DNA of 64,000 bases from Cloacibacterium sp. TD35 (GTDB lineage Bacteria; Bacteroidota; Bacteroidia; Flavobacteriales; Weeksellaceae), in contig NZ_CP104850.1 in NCBI RefSeq assembly GCF_028864635.1, forward strand, positions 936,001 to 1,000,000, given 5' to 3'. Shown piece by piece: positions 26,191-34,934 of the stretch (its first letter is position 1; every line of letters begins with the position of its first letter). The notes beneath the pieces are model-generated. The model had not been told where the DNA came from. It saw nothing but the letters and a program-made list of their open reading frames with translations, and made no database searches. Position numbers and translations under genes: made by a program.

Positions 26191-26403
26191 ATGAAAAAAT
26201 CATTATTCGTAGCAGCTATCGCTGCATTAGCTGTTGTTGCTTGTAAAAAATCTGAAACTACTGAAGCTACTGAAACTGTAGATTCTGCTGCTGCTGTTGT
26301 TGACTCTGCTGCTGCTACTGTTGACTCTGCTGCTGCAACTGTTGACTCTGCTGCTGCAACTGTTGATTCAGCTGCTGCTAAAGTTGAAGAAGCTGCAAAA
26401 TAA
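26191..26403 (+). CDS. small Ala-rich heptad-repeat lipoprotein (first copy)
   Basis: 70 aa lipoprotein; lipobox VVAC with lipidated Cys18, leaving a 53 aa mature chain. Residues 29-63 are five copies of the heptad [T/V]VDSAAA, followed by KVEEAAK, which ends in Lys. With Val at a and Ala at d the chain should form an Ala-type coiled coil. No known domain. A paralogue lies 315 bp downstream. The architecture (lipid anchor, short heptad helix, terminal Lys) recalls Braun's lipoprotein; see findings. Confidence 0.8.
   Translation: MKKSLFVAAIAALAVVACKKSETTEATETVDSAAAVVDSAAATVDSAAATVDSAAATVDSAAAKVEEAAK
26275..26379 (+). repeat. five-copy 21 nt tandem repeat inside the lipoprotein gene
   Basis: Five in-frame 21 nt units coding for [T/V]VDSAAA. 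The central units are nearly identical in DNA sequence, so the copy number can change by slippage without loss of frame. Confidence 0.85.
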
Positions 26404-26427
26404 TTTTTCTCAACAGAAAAAAAACAA

Positions 26428-26455
26428 AACGTTCCTCCCAGAGGAGCGTTTTTTT
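26428..26455 (+). terminator. terminator after the first Ala-rich lipoprotein
   Basis: AACGTTCCTC / GAGGAGCGTT (one G-T pair) followed by eight T. Confidence 0.85.
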
Positions 26456-26484
26456 TATTTCTACAAATGTAAAATTAAAAAGAT

Positions 26485-26516
26485 AGTCATCTAAATTTTT
26501 TTAGATGATTTTTTTG
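26485..26516 (+). terminator. second tandem terminator
   Basis: TCATCTAA (26487-26494) / TTAGATGA (26501-26508) followed by seven T, 30 nt after the first terminator with no gene between. The rest of the gap to 26717 is AT-rich and holds candidate -7 elements at 26588-26595 (TACTTTTG) and 26655-26662 (TACATTTG). Confidence 0.8.
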
Positions 26517-26717
26517 TAATTTAAAATGAAGTAAATGGTAATTGTTTTTAATTTAAAACACTTTATTTTTCTGATTTTCAAGACTGTACTTTTGTAAAAT
26601 ATCTTTACAAAAGTATTTACAATGAATTTTCAAACTTAATTTTTGTAGAGGTTATACATTTGTATCAACAAAATGAAACAAACAAATTTTTTAAACCCTT
26701 AAATTAAATTTATTATT

Positions 26718-26966
26718 ATGAAAAAATCATTATTTGTAGCAGCTGTAGCTGCATTAGCATTAGTTGCTTGTAACAAAAAAGAAACAACTGAAACAACTGA
26801 AACTGTAGACTCTGCTGCTAGCGCAATGGTAGATTCTGCTGCGGTAACTGTAGACTCTGCTGCTGTAGTAGATTCAGCTGCTACTAAAGTAGAAGATGCT
26901 GCTAAAGATGTAGCAAAAGATGTGAAAGAAGGAGCTGAAAAAGCAGAAGAAGCTGTGAAAAAATAA
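26718..26966 (+). CDS. small Ala-rich lipoprotein (second copy)
   Basis: 82 aa paralogue of the preceding lipoprotein: same signal peptide, lipidated Cys18 (LVAC), then VDSAA repeats that have decayed from a strict heptad. A C-terminal amphipathic helix of VAKDVKEGAEKAEEAVKK type follows, rich in Lys/Glu, again ending in Lys. The leader just before the ATG is also similar between the copies, so the duplication included upstream sequence. Own terminator downstream. Function unknown. Confidence 0.8.
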   Translation: MKKSLFVAAVAALALVACNKKETTETTETVDSAASAMVDSAAVTVDSAAVVDSAATKVEDAAKDVAKDVKEGAEKAEEAVKK

Positions 26967-26988
26967 TTAAGAAATTAATTACAAACAG

Positions 26989-27019
26989 AACCGCCTCGTA
27001 TTCACGAGGTGGTTTTTTT
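26989..27019 (+). terminator. terminator after the second Ala-rich lipoprotein
   Basis: AACCGCCTCGT (26989-26999) / ACGAGGTGGTT (27004-27014) with a T-run, overlapping the last base pairs of the convergent methyltransferase gene. Confidence 0.85.
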
Positions 27020-27788
27020 ATTTGGTGAGTTTTTGTCTCAGTATTTCGTAGCAAGTAATAGCCACTGCATTGCTTAGATTTAGGGAATCTATGGTTCCAG
27101 ACATTGGAATGAGTATGTTTTCTCCTTTATGAAGCCAAAAATCACTTAAGCCAGAATGTTCCGTTCCAAAAAATAAAGCGGATTTTTCATTGAAGTTTTT
27201 CTTGTATAGATCTTCGGCGGTTTCATCCATAAACGTGGTGTATATTTTGAAACTTTTCTCTTGTAAAAACGCTAAAGTTTCTTCATTGGTTGCAGAGAAT
27301 ACGTTCATCCCAAAAAAGCAACCTACGCTGCTTCTTAAAACGTTTGGGTTATAAAAATCTACTCTAGAATCGGTAACAATTAATGCATCTATTCCAAAAG
27401 CTTCACAACTTCTCAAAATTGCGCCTAGATTTCCTGGTTTTTCTACAGATTCTACTACAATAACTGAAGAATTTTCTTTTGGCTGATAATTTTTTAAATC
27501 AAATTCTTTGGTTTTGTAAATGCCAATAATACCTTCAGAAGTTCCTCTGTATGTTAGTTTTTCATAAACTTGACTAGAAACAAAATGTATTTTGCCTTCG
27601 GGATGATTGATGCCAAAAATAGATTCGCAAATAAAAAATTCTATATTTTCAAAACCGAACTGCAGAGCGCGTTCGTTTTCTTGTTTCCCTTCTACAACAA
27701 AAACACCAGATTTCTTACGAAACCTATTGTCAGTAATTAGTCTATTGAGGTTTTTTATTTTTTCGTTTTGTAAGCTTTCGATAATCAT
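27018..27788 (-). CDS. TrmH/SpoU family RNA 2'-O-methyltransferase
   Basis: 256 aa SPOUT methyltransferase acting on rRNA or tRNA ribose. An N-terminal substrate-binding domain (about 1-95) precedes the knot domain with motif 1 EKPGNLGAILRSCEAFG, motif 2 FFGTEHSGLSDFW and motif 3 IPMSGTIDSLNLSNAVAI. The target nucleotide cannot be told. It begins 3 bp after rmuC, so both are one operon. Confidence 0.92.
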   Translation of the reverse strand: MIIESLQNEKIKNLNRLITDNRFRKKSGVFVVEGKQENERALQFGFENIEFFICESIFGINHPEGKIHFVSSQVYEKLTYRGTSEGIIGIYKTKEFDLKNYQPKENSSVIVVESVEKPGNLGAILRSCEAFGIDALIVTDSRVDFYNPNVLRSSVGCFFGMNVFSATNEETLAFLQEKSFKIYTTFMDETAEDLYKKNFNEKSALFFGTEHSGLSDFWLHKGENILIPMSGTIDSLNLSNAVAITCYEILRQKLTK

Positions 27789-27791
27789 AAG

Positions 27792-29177
27792 TTATTCTTC
27801 TTCAAAGTTTTCAAGGCCTGCATTTGCTCTATTGATTATAGCATCAGGTAAAGATTTTTTAGCTTTTGCGCCCATTATTTTCAATTTCTGAACACTTGTA
27901 ATCAGGTTCCCTTTTCCATCTACTAATTTATTCATTGCTCCTTCATATTCTGTTTTCGCTTCATCCATTTTTTTACCAATCTTCACTAGGTCATTTACGA
28001 AACCATCGAATTTATCATATAAAGCTCCAGCCTGTCTTGCGATTTCATAGGCGTTTTCTTGTTGTTTTTGATTCGTCCACATGCTATCAATGGTGCGAAG
28101 TGTTGCCAATAATGTAGAAGGCGTTACAATAACAATATTCCTTTCAAAAGCTTTATTGTATAATTGAGTGTCTTCGTTTAGAGCAATTGCAAATGCGGGT
28201 TCTATAGGAATGAAAAGTAAAACGAAATCAGGACTTTCCATTTGATATAGGTGCTGATAATTTTTACTTCCTAGTTGTTCTACATGTCTTTTTAGAGAAT
28301 TTACATGCTCTTTTAAGAAGTTGGTTTTTTGTTCGTCATCTTCCTCATTGATGTATTTTTCGTAGGCAGTAAGAGAAACTTTAGAGTCTACAATCATTTT
28401 TTTACCATCAGGAAGATTGATGATTACGTCTGGCTGAACTCTATTCCCTTCTTCTGTGGTAAAACTTTTTTGGATTTCATATTCTCTTCCTTTTTCTAAG
28501 CCAGATTTTTCTAAAACTCGCTCTAGAACTAGTTCTCCCCAATTTCCTTGAATTTTGCTATCACCTTTCAATGCTTTGGTAAGGTTTAGCGTTTCTTTGC
28601 TCATTTGCAAATTCATTTCTTTAAGTCCAAGAATTTGTTGACGAAGAGCAGCGTGATAATCAATACTTTCTTTGTGCGTATTTTCTACTTTTTTCTCGAA
28701 ATCTGTTATTTTTTCTTGTAGAGGATTGAGAATGTTCTTCAGGTTTTGTTGATTTTGTTCCGTGAATTTTATGGTTTTTTCTTCCAAAATTTTATTGGCT
28801 AAATTCTCAAATTGCAGTTTTGCTTCTTCTTGAATTTTTAAAATTTCTTCTTTTTGGGAATCTAGAAGTTGCTGAAGACTTTCGTTTTGAGCCGCCAGTT
28901 GAGATTTTAAACCGATTAAATTATTTTTATCATTTTGAAGGTCCTTAATTTCAAAGTTCTGTCCATTAATAAGTTCTTGTAGCTCTGTTATTTTCTGAAT
29001 TTGAGCTTTATTTTCAGCAGAAATTTCCGCTATAATTCTATTAAGGTCGGCTTCTTTTTGAGTGAAATTTTGTTGTAATTCTTCATAGCTTTTTCTAGAA
29101 ACCGAAGAAGATTTCAAAATAAAATATGCTAAAACTGCACCGAAAATGAATGCGAGAATAATGTATAATATTTCCAT
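27792..29177 (-). CDS. rmuC: RmuC family DNA recombination protein
   Basis: 461 aa. RmuC proteins limit inversions at short inverted repeats and contain a PD-(D/E)XK-like nuclease core. An N-terminal TM helix (about 2-22) is followed by a long coiled coil (about 30-180) and the RmuC domain (about 200-400, with GNWGELVLERVLEKSGL and IVDSKVSLTAYEKY). TAATTTTG on the minus strand ends 4 nt before the ATG, so the mRNA may be leaderless. Confidence 0.92.
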   Translation of the reverse strand: MEILYIILAFIFGAVLAYFILKSSSVSRKSYEELQQNFTQKEADLNRIIAEISAENKAQIQKITELQELINGQNFEIKDLQNDKNNLIGLKSQLAAQNESLQQLLDSQKEEILKIQEEAKLQFENLANKILEEKTIKFTEQNQQNLKNILNPLQEKITDFEKKVENTHKESIDYHAALRQQILGLKEMNLQMSKETLNLTKALKGDSKIQGNWGELVLERVLEKSGLEKGREYEIQKSFTTEEGNRVQPDVIINLPDGKKMIVDSKVSLTAYEKYINEEDDEQKTNFLKEHVNSLKRHVEQLGSKNYQHLYQMESPDFVLLFIPIEPAFAIALNEDTQLYNKAFERNIVIVTPSTLLATLRTIDSMWTNQKQQENAYEIARQAGALYDKFDGFVNDLVKIGKKMDEAKTEYEGAMNKLVDGKGNLITSVQKLKIMGAKAKKSLPDAIINRANAGLENFEEE

Positions 29178-29181
29178 TTTT

Positions 29182-29211
29182 CAAAATTACAAAAGAAAAA
29201 ATGAAATCAAA
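29182..29211 (-). promoter_or_regulatory. candidate rmuC promoter
   Basis: Minus strand TTTG (29211-29208), 18 nt, TAATTTTG (29189-29182). The predicted start coincides with the rmuC start codon. Confidence 0.5.
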
Positions 29212-29272
29212 TGTTTTGCGGAAAATTCAAATAATATTAATTATCCAGTTTTGTGAAAATTTCGGGAGGTAA

Positions 29273-29749
29273 TTATTTGCCTAAATAAGCATTGTACATC
29301 CATATTAATTTTTCTTGTTCGGTAATATAGCCACTCATTTGCGCATTGGTTCCCTCGTCTCCAGCGGCTTCAGTGATTTCTAGGAGCTCTCTTTGGAGTT
29401 CAATAACAGTTTTGAAAGAATCTAAAATATTTAAGACACATTTATTGCCATCATTTACTTCTTTGCTTTCTTGAATTGCAGAAAGTTTTTGGTAGTCTGA
29501 GAAGTTGTGGTGAGGGGTATAACCTAAGGTAAGAATTCTTTCGGCGATTTCGTCTATTTTAAGAACCAAGCCGTCATATAATTCTTCGAATTTAAGATGT
29601 AAGGTAAAAAAATCATTTCCCTTAATATTCCAATGAGCGCCTCTCGTATTCTGATAAAAAATAGAATAGTTAGCAAGCAATACATTTAGTTTTTCAGCAA
29701 TTTTTTTACAATCGGCTTCTTTTAGGCCTATAAGATTAGAATTTTTCAT
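29273..29749 (-). CDS. dps: Dps-like ferritin family protein
   Basis: 158 aa dodecameric ferritin that stores iron and shields DNA during starvation or oxidative stress. The inter-subunit ferroxidase signature is clear: NTRGAHWNIKG with a downstream LHLKFEELYDGLVLKIDEIAER helix. TATATTTG on the minus strand (29816-29809) is a likely -7 element, giving a leader of about 50 nt. Monocistronic. Confidence 0.93.
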   Translation of the reverse strand: MKNSNLIGLKEADCKKIAEKLNVLLANYSIFYQNTRGAHWNIKGNDFFTLHLKFEELYDGLVLKIDEIAERILTLGYTPHHNFSDYQKLSAIQESKEVNDGNKCVLNILDSFKTVIELQRELLEITEAAGDEGTNAQMSGYITEQEKLIWMYNAYLGK

Positions 29750-29946
29750 TATGTAAGATTTTATAAAATTAGTTTCTGTATAAATTTAAAAAATCTTATT
29801 GAGTCTTCCAAATATAGTGAAGAGTCTTTATCATTTGATTGGATTAAAACTCAAAAAGAATGACCCCTATATATAATATGATGTGGTAGATAAAGAAATC
29901 AATTAAATTTTTTTAAAAAATATTACAAATAATTCATAATCAATGC

Positions 29947-29976
29947 TTGTCAGTTTAAAAATAATTCATAATTTTG
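29947..29976 (+). promoter_or_regulatory. promoter of the rpsL-rpsG-fusA-rpsJ operon
   Basis: TTG (29947-29949), 19 nt, TAATTTTG (29969-29976), followed by CACCC. The stretch after TTG (TCAGTTTAAAAA) is nearly the same as in the rplC promoter. Predicted leader about 28 nt. Confidence 0.8.
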
Positions 29977-30010
29977 CACCCTAAAATAAAAAATAATATA
30001 AAGCAATCAA

Positions 30011-30415
30011 ATGCCTACTATTCAACAATTAGTTAGAAAAGGAAGAGCCACACTTGCTAAGAAGAGCAAATCGGCTGCTTTGGATTCATGTCCACAAAGA
30101 AGAGGCGTATGTACGAGAGTATATACAACTACTCCTAAGAAACCTAACTCAGCACTTAGAAAAGTTGCGAGAGTAAGACTTTCAAACGGAAAAGAAGTTA
30201 ACGCCTACATCCCGGGAGAAGGACATAACCTCCAAGAGCACTCGATAGTATTAGTACGTGGCGGAAGAGTAAAAGATTTACCGGGAGTTAGATATCACAT
30301 TGTTCGTGGTGCTTTAGACACTGCCGGAGTAAACGGAAGAACGCAAAGACGTTCTAAGTACGGTGCGAAAAGACCAAAACCAGGACAGGCTGCGCCAACT
30401 GGTAAGAAAAAGTAA
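30011..30415 (+). CDS. rpsL: 30S ribosomal protein S12
   Basis: 134 aa decoding-centre protein. The [13 protein letters not shown] loop carries the wild-type Lys pair (K43, K44 counting Met), where substitutions give streptomycin resistance, and [11 protein letters not shown] is also unaltered. First gene of the str-type operon and separated from rpsG by 23 bp. Confidence 0.98.
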   Translation: MPTIQQLVRKGRATLAKKSKSAALDSCPQRRGVCTRVYTTTPKKPNSALRKVARVRLSNGKEVNAYIPGEGHNLQEHSIVLVRGGRVKDLPGVRYHIVRGALDTAGVNGRTQRRSKYGAKRPKPGQAAPTGKKK

Positions 30416-30438
30416 TCATTAAATAAGGAACAAGAACA

Positions 30439-30915
30439 ATGAGAAAAACAAAAGCAAAAAAGAGACCGTTGTTACCAGATCCAAAGTTTAATGATCAATT
30501 GGTAACAAGATTTGTAAATAACTTGATGTTTGACGGTAAAAAGTCAATCGCATTCAAAATTTTCTATGATGCATTAGATATCGTAGAAGCTAAAAAAGGA
30601 GATAACGAAAAATCTTCTCTTGAAATCTGGAAAGATGCATTAACTAACGTAATGCCTCACGTAGAAGTAAGATCAAGAAGAATTGGTGGTGCAAACTTCC
30701 AAATTCCTATGCCAATCAGAGCAGATAGAAAAATTTCTATGGCGATGAAATGGTTAATCAAGTATGCTACTGCTAGAAATGATAAGTCTATGGCTCAGAA
30801 ATTAGCTGCAGAAGTTATCGCTGCTTCTAGAGAAGAAGGTGCTGCTTTCAAGAAGAAAACTGATACTCACAAAATGGCAGAAGCTAACAAAGCTTTCTCT
30901 CACTTTAAATTTTAA
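30439..30915 (+). CDS. rpsG: 30S ribosomal protein S7
   Basis: 158 aa assembly protein of the 16S rRNA 3' major domain, with the basic [18 protein letters not shown]-terminus and the [14 protein letters not shown] segment. It lies 7 bp before fusA. In E. coli S7 represses the str operon; no comparable site is obvious in these short gaps. Confidence 0.98.
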   Translation: MRKTKAKKRPLLPDPKFNDQLVTRFVNNLMFDGKKSIAFKIFYDALDIVEAKKGDNEKSSLEIWKDALTNVMPHVEVRSRRIGGANFQIPMPIRADRKISMAMKWLIKYATARNDKSMAQKLAAEVIAASREEGAAFKKKTDTHKMAEANKAFSHFKF

Positions 30916-30922
30916 TTAAGAA

Positions 30923-33040
30923 ATGAGTAGAGATCTTAAATACACAAGAAATATTGGGATTGCTGCGCACATTGATGCCGGTAAAACTACCACTACAGAG
31001 CGTATTCTTTTCTATACAGGTAAAACTCACAAAATTGGAGAAGTACACGAAGGTGCTGCTACAATGGACTGGATGGAACAAGAAGCAGAAAGAGGTATTA
31101 CCATTACTTCTGCTGCTACTACATGTAGCTGGAATTTCCCAACAGATCAAGGGAAAGCACTTCCTGAAACTAAACCTTACCACTTCAATATCATCGATAC
31201 CCCAGGGCACGTAGACTTCACAGTAGAAGTAAACAGATCTCTTAGAGTATTAGATGGTCTTGTATTCTTATTCTCAGCAGTAGACGGTGTAGAGCCTCAG
31301 TCAGAAACCAACTGGAGATTGGCTGATAACTACAAAGTTGCGAGAATGGGATTCGTAAACAAAATGGACAGACAAGGAGCTGATTTCTTAAACGTTGTAA
31401 AACAAGTTAAAGAAATGTTAGGTTCTAATGCAGTTCCAATCGTTTTACCAATCGGTGCTGAAGAAGATTTCAAAGGTGTAGTAGACCTAATTAAGAACAG
31501 AGCTATCATCTGGGATGAAGCAGGACAAGGAGCAACTTTTGATGTAGTTCCAATTCCTGAAGATATGAAAGATGAGGTAATGGAATATAGAGAAAAATTA
31601 GTAGAAGCAGTAGCTGATTACGATGAAACTCTAATGGAAAAATTCTTTGAAGATCCAGATTCTATTACTGAAGAAGAAATCAATGCTGCACTTAGAGCTG
31701 CAACTATTGATTTATCTATCATTCCTATGACTTGTGGTTCTTCATTCAAGAATAAAGGAGTTCAGTTCATGCTAGATGCAGTTTGTAAATATCTTCCTTC
31801 TCCACTAGATAAGGATGATATCAAAGGAACTGACCCTAGAACTGATGCTGATATCGTAAGAAAACCAGACGTAAAAGAGCCTTTCGCTGCATTAGCTTTC
31901 AAAATTGCTACAGACCCTTTCGTAGGTAGATTAGCATTCTTTAGAGCTTATTCAGGAAGACTAGATGCTGGTTCTTATGTTCTTAACACAAGATCTGGAA
32001 ACAAAGAAAGAATTTCTAGAATCTATCAAATGCACGCAAACAAGCAAAATCCAGTAGAATATATTGAAGCTGGAGATATTGGTGCAGCAGTAGGTTTCAA
32101 AGATATCAAAACGGGAGATACTCTTTCTGATGAAAAAGCACCTATCGTTCTTGAATCTATGATTTTCCCTGATCCAGTAATTGGTATTGCTGTAGAACCT
32201 AAAACTAAAGCAGACCAAGATAAGTTAGGTAACGCTCTTGCTAAATTAGCAGAAGAAGATCCAACTTTCCAAGTAAAAACTGACGAAGCTTCTGGACAGA
32301 CTATTATCTCTGGTATGGGTGAGCTTCACTTAGATATCATTGTAGACCGTCTAAGAAGAGAATTTAAAGTTGAGGTTAACCAAGGTCAACCACAAGTAGA
32401 ATACAAAGAAGCTCTTACACAAGTTGCTAACCACAGAGAAGTTTACAAAAAACAATCAGGTGGTAGAGGTAAATTTGCAGATATCGTATTCGAAATTGGT
32501 CCTGCAGACGAAGGTAAAACTGGTTTAGAATTCATCAACGAAATTAAAGGTGGTAACATTCCTAGAGAATTTATCCCTTCAGTTGAAAAAGGTTTCAAAG
32601 AATCTATGAAAAACGGTCCATTGGCTGGTTTCGAAGTAGAATCTATGAAAATTATCCTTAAAGATGGATCTTTCCACGCAGTAGACTCTGACCAATTATC
32701 TTTCGAATTAGCTGCTAAAATGGGTTTCAAAGCTTCTGGTAAAGCTGCTAAAGCGGTTATCATGGAGCCTATTATGAAACTTGAGGTAGTTACACCTGAA
32801 GAATATATGGGAGATATCGTAGGAGACCTTAACAGAAGAAGAGGTACTGTAAACGGTATGGATGATAGAAATAACGCTAAAGTTATTAAAGCTTTCGTTC
32901 CACTATCTGAAATGTTTGGTTATGTTACTTCTCTTAGAACTTTATCTTCTGGTAGAGCTACTTCTTCTATGGAGTTCGAGAAATACGAACCAGCTCCTAC
33001 AAACATTGCAGAAGAAGTAATTGCTAAAGCAAGAGGTTAA
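30923..33040 (+). CDS. fusA: elongation factor G
   Basis: 705 aa ribosomal translocase GTPase. G1 is [12 protein letters not shown] (near 15), G2 lies in the [12 protein letters not shown] stretch, G3 is DTPGHVDF (near 92) and G4 [10 protein letters not shown] (near 146). Domains II-V follow at normal length. No tuf gene follows; rpsJ does, as in many Bacteroidota. Confidence 0.98.
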   Translation: MSRDLKYTRNIGIAAHIDAGKTTTTERILFYTGKTHKIGEVHEGAATMDWMEQEAERGITITSAATTCSWNFPTDQGKALPETKPYHFNIIDTPGHVDFTVEVNRSLRVLDGLVFLFSAVDGVEPQSETNWRLADNYKVARMGFVNKMDRQGADFLNVVKQVKEMLGSNAVPIVLPIGAEEDFKGVVDLIKNRAIIWDEAGQGATFDVVPIPEDMKDEVMEYREKLVEAVADYDETLMEKFFEDPDSITEEEINAALRAATIDLSIIPMTCGSSFKNKGVQFMLDAVCKYLPSPLDKDDIKGTDPRTDADIVRKPDVKEPFAALAFKIATDPFVGRLAFFRAYSGRLDAGSYVLNTRSGNKERISRIYQMHANKQNPVEYIEAGDIGAAVGFKDIKTGDTLSDEKAPIVLESMIFPDPVIGIAVEPKTKADQDKLGNALAKLAEEDPTFQVKTDEASGQTIISGMGELHLDIIVDRLRREFKVEVNQGQPQVEYKEALTQVANHREVYKKQSGGRGKFADIVFEIGPADEGKTGLEFINEIKGGNIPREFIPSVEKGFKESMKNGPLAGFEVESMKIILKDGSFHAVDSDQLSFELAAKMGFKASGKAAKAVIMEPIMKLEVVTPEEYMGDIVGDLNRRRGTVNGMDDRNNAKVIKAFVPLSEMFGYVTSLRTLSSGRATSSMEFEKYEPAPTNIAEEVIAKARG

Positions 33041-33057
33041 TCTTTAAAAAATTAAAA

Positions 33058-33363
33058 ATGTCACAAAGAATCAGAATAAAACTTAAGTCTTACGATTACA
33101 ATTTAGTAGATAAGTCTGCTGAGAAAATCGTGAAAACTGTAAAAGCTACTGGTGCTGTGGTAAACGGACCTATTCCATTACCAACTCACAAAAGAATCTT
33201 TACAGTTCTTAGATCACCACACGTTAACAAGAAAGCTAGAGAACAGTTCCAACTTTCTGCTCACAAGAGATTGATGGATATCTACTCTTCTTCTTCTAAA
33301 ACGGTAGATGCTCTAATGAAATTAGAGTTACCTTCAGGTGTAGACGTAGAAATCAAAGTGTGA
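33058..33363 (+). CDS. rpsJ: 30S ribosomal protein S10
   Basis: 101 aa, also known as transcription-coupling factor NusE. It has the [20 protein letters not shown] start and the [24 protein letters not shown] core. It normally heads the S10 cluster. Here it ends the str operon at a terminator and is separated by 4 kb from rplC. Confidence 0.98.
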   Translation: MSQRIRIKLKSYDYNLVDKSAEKIVKTVKATGAVVNGPIPLPTHKRIFTVLRSPHVNKKAREQFQLSAHKRLMDIYSSSSKTVDALMKLELPSGVDVEIKV

Positions 33364-33386
33364 TAATTAATCACTTTGCTATGATA

Positions 33387-33422
33387 AAAACTCCCAAACT
33401 TATTAGTTTGGGAGTTTTGTTT
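33387..33422 (+). terminator. terminator of the str-type operon
   Basis: Perfect 14 bp stem AAAACTCCCAAACT (33387-33400) / AGTTTGGGAGTTTT (33405-33418), loop TATT, T-rich tail. Confidence 0.9.
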
Positions 33423-33443
33423 TAATTTGTAATTTTATTCAAA

Positions 33444-33695
33444 ACGATATATTTTTCGCTTATTATTTCTATTCTCTGCTTCATCCTTTTTGGTTTTGAC
33501 AAAAGAAACGCAACTCGTGGTGAAAATAGAATTTCTGAATTGGTCCTTTTATTGCTGTCATTTCTTGGCGGAAGTGTAGGTTCACTTTTAGGAATGCTCA
33601 TTTTCCGACATAAAATATCTAAAACTTCCTTTAAAATAAAATTTGGACTAAGAATATTAGTCCAAATTTTTATCATTTTATTATTTAAAATCTAA
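33444..33695 (+). pseudogene. DUF1294 membrane protein with no canonical start codon
   Basis: An open frame (stop 33693-33695) encodes a clear DUF1294 protein of about 83 aa. A first TM helix is followed by FGFDKRNATRGENRISE, the Gly-rich FLGGSVGSLLGMLIFRHK and a last TM helix. No ATG, GTG or TTG begins the frame after the in-frame TAA at 33423. The codon where family members normally start is ACG (33444), one change from ATG, followed by IYFSLIISIL. An ATG at 33381 is in frame but lies in the rpsJ terminator region and is cut off by the TAA. Either translation starts at ACG or ATT (33432), or the gene recently lost its start. The coding part looks undamaged. Confidence 0.7.
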
Positions 33696-34901
33696 TTATT
33701 GAATCAATTCATACGTTTGCTGTGCAATTTCTAATTCTTCGTTCGTAGGAATAATCAGAATTTTCACTTTGCTTTCTGGCGCTTGAATTTCTACAGGAAC
33801 TTTTGTGTGATTAAATTTCACATTCGCTTCTTCGTCTAGCTTTATGCCAAGCGCTTCTAAATTTTTACAAGACCAACTTCTTACCACAGCATCATTTTCT
33901 CCTAAACCAGCAGTGAAAATAATCGTGTCAATTCCATTCAGCGCAGCAAAATAAGAACCAATGTATTTTTTAATTCTATAGGTGTAAAGTTCCAGTGTAA
34001 GTTTTGCATCAGCATCGCCTTGTTCACATTTTTCGTTAATGTCTCTTGCATCGCTGCTTCCACCTAAACCAAGCATTCCACTTTCTTTATTCAAAATGTT
34101 TTTCACTTCTTGTAAAGAAAAACCTAATTCTTCTACCATGTAAAAAATTACAGAAGGATCTATATCGCCACTTCTGGTTCCCATAACCAATCCGCAAAGC
34201 GGACCGAAACCTAGTGTAGTATCTATGCTTTCTCCGTTTTTGTTAACAGCTGCCATGCTTGCGCCGTTTCCTAAGTGAATGGTGATGGCTTTTAGTTGGT
34301 CGTTTTTCAGGATTTTTTTCGCTTCGTTATATACAAATTTGTGGCTCGTTCCGTGGAACCCATAAACCCTAATTCTATTTTCTGTATAGAATTTTTTAGG
34401 AATAGCATATCGATAAGCCTGTTCTGGAAGGGTAGCAAAAAATGCAGTATCAAAAACAGCAACCTGTATAGCATTAGGAAAAAACTTTTCTGAAGCTTCT
34501 ATACCAATTAAATTGGCTGGGTTATGTAAAGGTGCCAAAGGTATAAGAGCTTTTATTTTCTCTTTTACTTCTGGAGTAATGATTTGTGTCTTTGAGAATT
34601 TTTCGCCGCCGTGAACTACTCTGTGACCAATTGCTTTGATGCTTTCTGGATTTTCGATAACTCCAAAATCTACGTGCGTTAATAATTTCGTAATCGCCTC
34701 GAAAGCTGTAGCATGTTCTGGTAGATTTTCTTCTAAAATATATTCGCCGAAGCCATCATCTTTTGCATATTGATGCTTTATTCTACCACCATCAATTCCT
34801 ATACGTTCTGCTAGACCTTTAGCCAAAACTTTTTGAGAAATAATATCGATGATTTGGTATTTCAGAGATGAGCTTCCTGCGTTAATAACTAATATGTTCA
34901 T
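33696..34901 (-). CDS. ackA: acetate kinase
   Basis: 401 aa ASKHA-fold kinase that converts acetyl phosphate and ADP to acetate and ATP. Signatures: NAGSSSLKYQI at the N-terminus, GHRVVHGGEKF near 92, and VFDTAFFATLP near 148. It lies 33 bp after pta as the second gene of the operon and is convergent with the DUF1294 frame (stop codons adjacent). Confidence 0.97.
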   Translation of the reverse strand: MNILVINAGSSSLKYQIIDIISQKVLAKGLAERIGIDGGRIKHQYAKDDGFGEYILEENLPEHATAFEAITKLLTHVDFGVIENPESIKAIGHRVVHGGEKFSKTQIITPEVKEKIKALIPLAPLHNPANLIGIEASEKFFPNAIQVAVFDTAFFATLPEQAYRYAIPKKFYTENRIRVYGFHGTSHKFVYNEAKKILKNDQLKAITIHLGNGASMAAVNKNGESIDTTLGFGPLCGLVMGTRSGDIDPSVIFYMVEELGFSLQEVKNILNKESGMLGLGGSSDARDINEKCEQGDADAKLTLELYTYRIKKYIGSYFAALNGIDTIIFTAGLGENDAVVRSWSCKNLEALGIKLDEEANVKFNHTKVPVEIQAPESKVKILIIPTNEELEIAQQTYELIQ

Positions 34902-34934
34902 GTAATGATTTTTATTTTTTTGAAGTTTTAAAAA

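Noticed and set aside
26297-26494. Leu-rich ORF overlapping the first Ala-rich lipoprotein
   Set aside because: A frame-shifted reading of the GCT/GTT repeat, extending through a terminator; not a real gene.
30905-31210. Antisense ORF over the start of fusA
   Set aside because: Shadow of the fusA coding sequence; no promoter or protein-like features.
33422-33676. Minus-strand ORF of 84 aa next to ackA
   Set aside because: It is the antisense shadow of the DUF1294 frame on the plus strand, which has clear family motifs.
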